Origin: Agrobacterium tumefaciens
GTDB taxonomy: Bacteria > Pseudomonadota > Alphaproteobacteria > Rhizobiales > Rhizobiaceae
Assembly: GCA_025560025.1 (NCBI GenBank)
Contig: CP048486.1
Span: forward strand, 186,001 to 250,000
Reading direction: 5' to 3'
Length of the DNA stretch: 64,000 bases
The notes under the pieces were generated by a model that did not search any database, was not told the DNA's origin, and was given only the letters and a program-made list of their open reading frames with translations. Of the stretch, positions 59,497-64,000 are shown in pieces (the first letter of the stretch is position 1; every line of letters begins with the position of its first letter). The translations under genes and the position numbers were made by a program.

Positions 59497-60345
59497 ATGG
59501 CTGCAAAAACCTCGCGTCTCGCGCGCTTCACCAATCTCGAATTCATCCTCGGCGCGTTCCTCACCACGGTCATCTGCCTCGCCGTCGTCTTTTCCGACGT
59601 GCTGTTTCCGGGCGGAGCGGACAAGATCGACCTGATGGCGCGCCTTGCCAAGCCCTTTGCCAATGCCGCCCATCCGCTCGGCACCGATCCGCTGGGGCGT
59701 GACGTGCTCGCCCGCGTCGTCGCCGGCGGCAAGATTTCGCTGCTGGTCGGTTTCACCTCGGTCATCGGCGCGGTCATCTTCGGCGTCGCGGTTGGTCTGG
59801 TGGCCGGTTATTATCGCGGCTTCTGGGATATGCTGGTCATGCGCTTTGCGGATATCCAGCTCGCCATGCCCTTCATTCTGCTCGCCATCACCTTCATCGC
59901 CATTGTCGGCGGCAGCCTCACCAACACCATCATCCTCCTGATCGTCTCGCAATGGGTGCAATATGCCCGTCTCGTGCGCGGCTCGGTGCTGACGCTGCGA
60001 GAGCGGGAGTTCATCCTTTCCGCCCGCGCCATCGGCGTGAAGGACTGGCGCATCATTCTCCAGCACCTGCTGCCGAACCTCATCGGCCCGGTCATCGTGC
60101 TGATGACGCTCAATGTCGCCAACAACATCCTCTTGGAAAGCAGCCTCACCTTCCTCGGCCTCGGCGTCGATCCGACCATTCCGAGCTGGGGCGGCATGCT
60201 GGCGGATGGACGGACCTATTTGCAGACGGCATGGTGGGTCAGCGTCTTCCCGGGCCTTGCCATCCTTCTGACGGTGCTTGGCCTCAACCTTCTCGGCGAC
60301 TGGCTGCGTGACAGCCTCGACCCCACCGGCAGAACTTCGAGGTAA
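59497..60345 (+). CDS. Dipeptide-type ABC transporter permease (DppC-like)
   Basis: Inner-membrane permease of 282 aa. HPLGTDPLGRDVLARVVAGGKISLLVGF is the DppC/OppC entry motif; coupling region is REREFILSARAIGVKDWRIILQHLLPN. GGAG lies 9 bp before the ATG at 59497; a GTG at 59491 immediately follows the DppB stop and is less likely. Confidence 0.92.
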   Translation: MAAKTSRLARFTNLEFILGAFLTTVICLAVVFSDVLFPGGADKIDLMARLAKPFANAAHPLGTDPLGRDVLARVVAGGKISLLVGFTSVIGAVIFGVAVGLVAGYYRGFWDMLVMRFADIQLAMPFILLAITFIAIVGGSLTNTIILLIVSQWVQYARLVRGSVLTLREREFILSARAIGVKDWRIILQHLLPNLIGPVIVLMTLNVANNILLESSLTFLGLGVDPTIPSWGGMLADGRTYLQTAWWVSVFPGLAILLTVLGLNLLGDWLRDSLDPTGRTSR

Positions 60346-60350
60346 ATGCG

Positions 60351-62084
60351 ATGAGCCAGATTTTCGACCAGACTTTCGAACGCACGCTGGATGCGCTTCT
60401 CGCCAATGCCGAGCCCGGCCAATCTTTCGAGGCATGGAGCTTCGATGATGCCAAAAGCCGCCGCGAAGCCGAAAACCGGCTGAAGAAAAAAGGCGTCAGC
60501 GCCCGCATCCGCAGCGCCTACAAGCCGCTTCTCTTCACCTTTCTGGAAGAGATCAATCTGGATGGCGTCGACACCATCGAGGTGCGTTACCCGGTGCATG
60601 CCAACGCACCCGCCAATCGTTTCCGGCTGGAGGCCTATCCGCTGGCCGCGCTGGTGGGCGATGCGAAGATCGACTTCGTCGCCCGAAAAGACGACGCCTT
60701 CCATTATGATGTTACCCTGAGTCGCAACGGCAAGAAGGAAACCCTGAAGATTCTGGCGCCAAACCGGGTGCACACCGATATCGTCGGCGAAACCAATGTT
60801 TCACCCACGGGCTGGTTCCGGTTTGCCGGCGACGCTTTAGGCGAGCGGCTGGAGACGGACTACGAACGGCTTTTCGAAGCGGCGATTCATGCCTTCGCTA
60901 ACCACGGCTGGGGCGATGAAGAGCCCTATTTCGAGGAACTGAACATCCGCGTCGCGCATCCGGCCGAAGATCTGCCGCTCTCCCTTGGCGATGAGGTCGT
61001 CAGCCTGCGCGAAGCCCTGCATGAGGATTTCTATTTCTCGCTGCTGGAGTTCTTCCAGAAAAAGTCGGGCCGGCCGCTGGGCGACCGGGGCCTGAAGCCC
61101 GGCCAGATCGTGCCGGAAATCGTGAAAAGCGAAGGTGAAGTCTCCGTGCGCATCGAGGCCCGCACGCTCACCACCGCCTTTCTCGATGGCCGTGAACAGC
61201 AGATCGATACGGCCAGCGAACCGGTTGCGGCAGGCCAGCTCGCGAAACTGCTTGAAGAAATCGGCGGCGAGGCCTTCGAGGCCCGCTCCCGTTCCGGCCG
61301 TATTCTTGCCGCCCGTTATGTCGCCGGCAGCGATGCCGCAGTGATGATCAGCGGCGGCCAGCACCCCAACGAGACCACAGGCATCGTCGGCGCCATCCGT
61401 GCCGCCCGTAAACTTGCCGAGCGCAGGGGCGCACATTTCACCATTTCGCCGCTGGAAAATCCTGACGGTTACGCCCTTCATCAACGGCTGAGAGCCGACA
61501 ATCCGCGCCACATGCATCACGCGGCGCGTTACACGGCGCTCGGCGACGATCTCGAATATCGCACGCGGGAAAATTCGGGTGTCCATCTCAACGAGAAGGC
61601 AATCCGTTTCAGGGCGCAGGAGATGAGCGGCGCGAGCCTGCATGTGAACCTGCACGGTTATCCATCCCATGAATGGACCCGGCCGCTTTCCGGCTATGTA
61701 CCGCGCAATTTTGCCATGTGGACGCTGCCGAAGGGTTTCTTCCTCATCATCCGCCACCATGCGGACTGGGAAAGGCAGGCCGAAGCCCTGCTCGACCGGG
61801 TGACCCGCCATCTCGGCGCGATTCCCGGCCTGCTCGATTACAACAACCGACAGATCGCTCTTTATGAAATCCACGCCGGCGAAACCGGTTTCCGCATCAT
61901 CAACGGTTTCCCGTGCCTGTCCTCCGTCGACGACCGCCACACCGTGCCGATGACGCTGATCACCGAATATCCTGATGAGACGATCTACGGCAACGACTTC
62001 ATCACCGGTCACACCGCGCAGATGGAAACGGTTCTCTCCGCCTATGATGCCTGGCAGAAGATTCTCGTCGGGGAAGTCGCCTGA
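60351..62084 (+). CDS. M14-family zinc carboxypeptidase-like protein with unknown N-terminal half
   Basis: Cytoplasmic protein of 577 aa without signal peptide. The C-terminal half holds the M14 zinc pattern: H338 and E341 in GGQHPNETTG, PLENPDGY, and the third ligand in SLHVNLHGYPSHEW (about 431-435). A distal Glu lies in HAGETGF or LITEYPDET. The first ~310 residues do not match a domain I recognise. It starts 5 bp after the DppC-like gene, so it belongs to the operon and probably hydrolyses the imported peptide or amide. A terminator follows. Confidence 0.8.
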   Translation: MSQIFDQTFERTLDALLANAEPGQSFEAWSFDDAKSRREAENRLKKKGVSARIRSAYKPLLFTFLEEINLDGVDTIEVRYPVHANAPANRFRLEAYPLAALVGDAKIDFVARKDDAFHYDVTLSRNGKKETLKILAPNRVHTDIVGETNVSPTGWFRFAGDALGERLETDYERLFEAAIHAFANHGWGDEEPYFEELNIRVAHPAEDLPLSLGDEVVSLREALHEDFYFSLLEFFQKKSGRPLGDRGLKPGQIVPEIVKSEGEVSVRIEARTLTTAFLDGREQQIDTASEPVAAGQLAKLLEEIGGEAFEARSRSGRILAARYVAGSDAAVMISGGQHPNETTGIVGAIRAARKLAERRGAHFTISPLENPDGYALHQRLRADNPRHMHHAARYTALGDDLEYRTRENSGVHLNEKAIRFRAQEMSGASLHVNLHGYPSHEWTRPLSGYVPRNFAMWTLPKGFFLIIRHHADWERQAEALLDRVTRHLGAIPGLLDYNNRQIALYEIHAGETGFRIINGFPCLSSVDDRHTVPMTLITEYPDETIYGNDFITGHTAQMETVLSAYDAWQKILVGEVA

Positions 62085-62090
62085 TATTGC

Positions 62091-62118
62091 AGGCCGCCCT
62101 CGATGGGCGGCCTATTTT
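62091..62118 (+). terminator. Rho-independent terminator of dipeptide ABC operon
   Basis: Perfect 9-bp GC stem (AGGCCGCCC/GGGCGGCCT), 5-nt loop, then ATTTTC, 7 bp after the peptidase stop. It overlaps the 3' end of the opposite-strand hypothetical gene. Confidence 0.8.
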
Positions 62119-62483
62119 CCCGCCGTGCCGGCGAGTTTTTGGTCCCGCTGCTTCTGCAAAAGCCTCTTGCCCTTGCTCAGAATATGCATATTTGCGGCAT
62201 CAAGCTTGTTGTACCCGGCCTGAATAATATCGAGATCGGCAACGTGACCGATTGCTGCCAGCTCATGCATCACGTCGCCAATAGCGACATCGACACTCTG
62301 CTTTTGCAGGTTGACCACGTCCTCCACCGCAGCGTGCATGCCTTGCGCGTCTCCGCCCATGACATGATACAGCGCCAGCGTCTTGCGAAGAAATGCTTCG
62401 CGGCGCTCGATCTTGTTGTTGAGTATACTTTCGCCAACGCGATCTCGCATCAACTCAACAACTCTATTTTGATATTCGCCCAT
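62112..62483 (-). CDS. Hypothetical helical protein
   Basis: Predicted 123-aa soluble protein, not recognised. It is highly helical, with an acidic/basic N-terminal part (MGEYQNRVVELMRDRVGESI) and a Lys/Arg-rich tail (ILSKGKRLLQKQRDQKLAGTAGK). The ATG at 62483 is chosen over a GTG at 62504; neither has a strong ribosome site. Convergent with the peptidase operon, sharing its terminator, and divergent from the binding-protein gene at the right edge. Codon use is less GC-rich than its neighbours, hinting at a mobile or poorly conserved gene. Confidence 0.5.
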   Translation of the reverse strand: MGEYQNRVVELMRDRVGESILNNKIERREAFLRKTLALYHVMGGDAQGMHAAVEDVVNLQKQSVDVAIGDVMHELAAIGHVADLDIIQAGYNKLDAANMHILSKGKRLLQKQRDQKLAGTAGK

Positions 62484-62859
62484 CAGACACCAAATAAAGT
62501 TCACAATATGCTTCGCGAGGCTACAAACAATCCCCTTAGAACTGGTTAAGGCACGAGGCTTGCGCGGGTATGACCGTCATTTTCGAAACATGCACAAAAG
62601 CTGGTTTTCATGACGAAGCATTTCGATACCATGTGCCGCGAAAACACCGGTCGTGATGGCTGCGGCGGCGCTATATAGTGAGAATCACGGGATGATCACT
62701 ATTGTGCGATCTCGCATGAGACAAACCCTGTAAGACGGGTATTGATAACCGTCAGGTTATTTATCATCCCCCTTATTTCATTTTACTTTGGCCACCGCAC
62801 TCATCAATCTGGCAGCCTGGATCGGTGGATGGGAGCCACGGATCAATTGGGAGGAATTC
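62484..62859. other. 376-bp divergent promoter region at right edge
   Basis: AT-richer than its surroundings. It contains a PcaQ-type palindrome (62745-62760) and a good ribosome site (GGGAGGA) before the binding-protein ATG. No convincing gene. Confidence 0.6.
62745..62760. promoter_or_regulatory. Predicted PcaQ box of an ABC importer promoter
   Basis: ATAACC-GTCA-GGTTAT, a perfect 6+4+6 palindrome 99 bp before the ATG. It matches the ATAACC-N4-GGTTAA PcaQ consensus at 11 of 12 defined positions and the pcaD-promoter site (42806-42821) at 11 of 12. Positioned as expected for LysR activation. Confidence 0.6.
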
Positions 62860-64000
62860 ATGAAATTACGGATCACCGCCGCCATCGCGGCCATCTGCTT
62901 CAGTACTGCCGCTTATGCCGAGACCATCAAGGTCGGCGTGGTCGGTCCGTTCTCCGGCCCCTTCGCGCTGCAGGGCAAGAACTTCAAGGCCGGCATCGAT
63001 GCCTGGTTCGCCCTGCATGGAAACAAGGTCGGCGATGACACGGTCGAAGTCGTCTATCGCGATGTGCCGCAGGCCGATCCGGCGCAGTCCAAGGCGCTGG
63101 CGCAGGAGCTGGTGGTGAAGGAAGGCGTGCAATATCTCGCCGGCTTCTATTTCACCCCGGATGCGATGGCCGTCACGCCTTTGCTGAAGCAGGGCAACGT
63201 GCCGATGGTCATCATGAATGCCGCCACTTCGGCCATCGTGACCAAGAGCCCGTATGTGGTGCGCACCTCGTTCACCACCTGGCAGACCTCCACCCCCATC
63301 GCCAAGGTGGCCTTTGATGGCGGCGTGAAGAAGGTCATCTCGCTGGTCAGCGATTATGGCCCGGGCGTCGATGCCGAGAACGCCTTTAAGGCGGCCTTTA
63401 CCGCCGCCGGCGGCGAGGTTGTCGAAAGCATCCGCATGCCGCTTTCCACCAATGATTTCAGCCCGATCATGCAGCGCGTGAAGGATTCCGGCGCGCAAGG
63501 CGTCTTCGCCTTCCTGCCGTCGGGCCCGACCACGCTCGGTTTCGTCAAGGCCTTCAACGATAACGGCCTGAAATCCGCAGGCGTCAAGCTCTTCGCGCCG
63601 GGCGATCTGACGCAGGAATCCGACCTGCCGGCGCTTGGCGAAGCCGCGCTCGGCATGCAGACGACCTTCCACTACGCCGTCTCGCATGATTCCCCCGAGA
63701 ACAAGACCTTCGTGGAAGCCGCCGCCAAGGCCATCGGCAATCCGAAGGAGCTCTCCTTCCCTTCCGTCGGCGCCTTTGACGGCATGTATGTCATCAGCAA
63801 GATGATCGAAGCCACCGGCGGCAAACAGGATGCGGAAAAGGCGGTGGACGCGGTGAAGGGTCTTTCCTGGACAAGCCCGCGCGGCCCTGTCAGCATCGAT
63901 CCGGAAAGCCGCCACATCACGCAGAACATCTATCTGCGCGAAGTGGCCAAGGGCGATGACGGCAATTATTACAACAAGGAAGTCCAGACCTTTGAAAAAC
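62860..64000 (+). CDS. Branched-chain-type ABC substrate-binding protein, 3' end outside window
   Basis: Periplasmic binding protein, 380 codons visible, open to the window end. Signal peptide MKLRITAAIAAICFSTAAYA, then ETIKVGVVGPFSGPFALQGKNFKAGIDAWFAL, the Leu/Ile/Val-type (family 4) signature; ASxA-like NAATSAIV and SDYGPGVDAENAFKAAF follow. GGGAGGA precedes the ATG. This family also binds aromatic acids, and the PcaQ-type box upstream suggests protocatechuate or a related benzoate as ligand. Permease and ATPase genes would be expected just beyond the edge. Confidence 0.88.
   Translation, partial: MKLRITAAIAAICFSTAAYAETIKVGVVGPFSGPFALQGKNFKAGIDAWFALHGNKVGDDTVEVVYRDVPQADPAQSKALAQELVVKEGVQYLAGFYFTPDAMAVTPLLKQGNVPMVIMNAATSAIVTKSPYVVRTSFTTWQTSTPIAKVAFDGGVKKVISLVSDYGPGVDAENAFKAAFTAAGGEVVESIRMPLSTNDFSPIMQRVKDSGAQGVFAFLPSGPTTLGFVKAFNDNGLKSAGVKLFAPGDLTQESDLPALGEAALGMQTTFHYAVSHDSPENKTFVEAAAKAIGNPKELSFPSVGAFDGMYVISKMIEATGGKQDAEKAVDAVKGLSWTSPRGPVSIDPESRHITQNIYLREVAKGDDGNYYNKEVQTFEK

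Noticed and set aside
62610..62678. 22-codon frame in the right-edge promoter (MTKHFDTMC...)
   Set aside because: No ribosome site, no similarity, and inside a regulatory region.

Overview
The window looks like a replicon of a Rhizobiaceae bacterium, most likely Agrobacterium. The evidence is high GC, an ABC-transporter-dominated gene content, the pcaDCHGB / pcaIJF / pobA arrangement with PcaQ, PcaR and PobR regulators, and RIME-like intergenic palindromic elements. I see no rRNA, tRNA, transposase, CRISPR array or replication origin. It is a catabolic and scavenging region, with about 59 genes packed as short operons, each beside its own regulator.

Layout. 0-1.6 kb: an oxidative-stress trio (Fe/Mn superoxide dismutase, cut by the window edge; 7Fe ferredoxin; flavin reductase). 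1.6-7.9 kb: an AfuABC-type ABC importer followed by a PP2C-like phosphatase, with a divergent ROK repressor. 8.1-9.8 kb: AraC regulator and divergent short-chain dehydrogenase. 9.9-17 kb: a second ABC importer whose operon ends with a glycerophosphodiesterase and an inositol-monophosphatase-like enzyme, again with a divergent ROK regulator. 17.1-19.1 kb: a secreted PAP2 phosphatase carrying autotransporter-type beta repeats. 19.3-30.2 kb: a pectin/rhamnogalacturonan oligosaccharide locus (CUT1 ABC importer, GH105, GH28, an unrecognised 840-aa protein, LacI regulator). 30.4-35.5 kb: a partial inositol pathway (IolI-, IolG- and IolH-like) with an orphan MocB/IbpA-like binding protein and a LacI regulator.

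35.9-54.1 kb is an aromatic-acid block: pcaIJF, pcaR, pobR, pobA, pcaQ and pcaDCHGB, then a polar-amino-acid-type ABC importer, an AroE-like dehydrogenase, a type II dehydroquinase, a TetR regulator and a two-domain 3-dehydroshikimate dehydratase. Together these encode quinate/shikimate -> protocatechuate -> beta-ketoadipate -> succinyl-CoA + acetyl-CoA, with 4-hydroxybenzoate entering through PobA. 55.1-62.1 kb is a dipeptide-type ABC operon with an M14-like peptidase. At the right edge a branched-chain-type binding-protein gene starts and runs off the window. It has a perfect palindrome, ATAACC-N4-GGTTAT, upstream that closely matches the PcaQ box in front of pcaD, so it is probably the first gene of a protocatechuate-induced importer.

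Recurring themes are strong hairpins directly behind several binding-protein genes, regulator-sized palindromes in the divergent promoters, and three copies of a ~117-bp element with terminal inverted repeats. Functions come from protein motifs and gene context read by eye; no database search was run.
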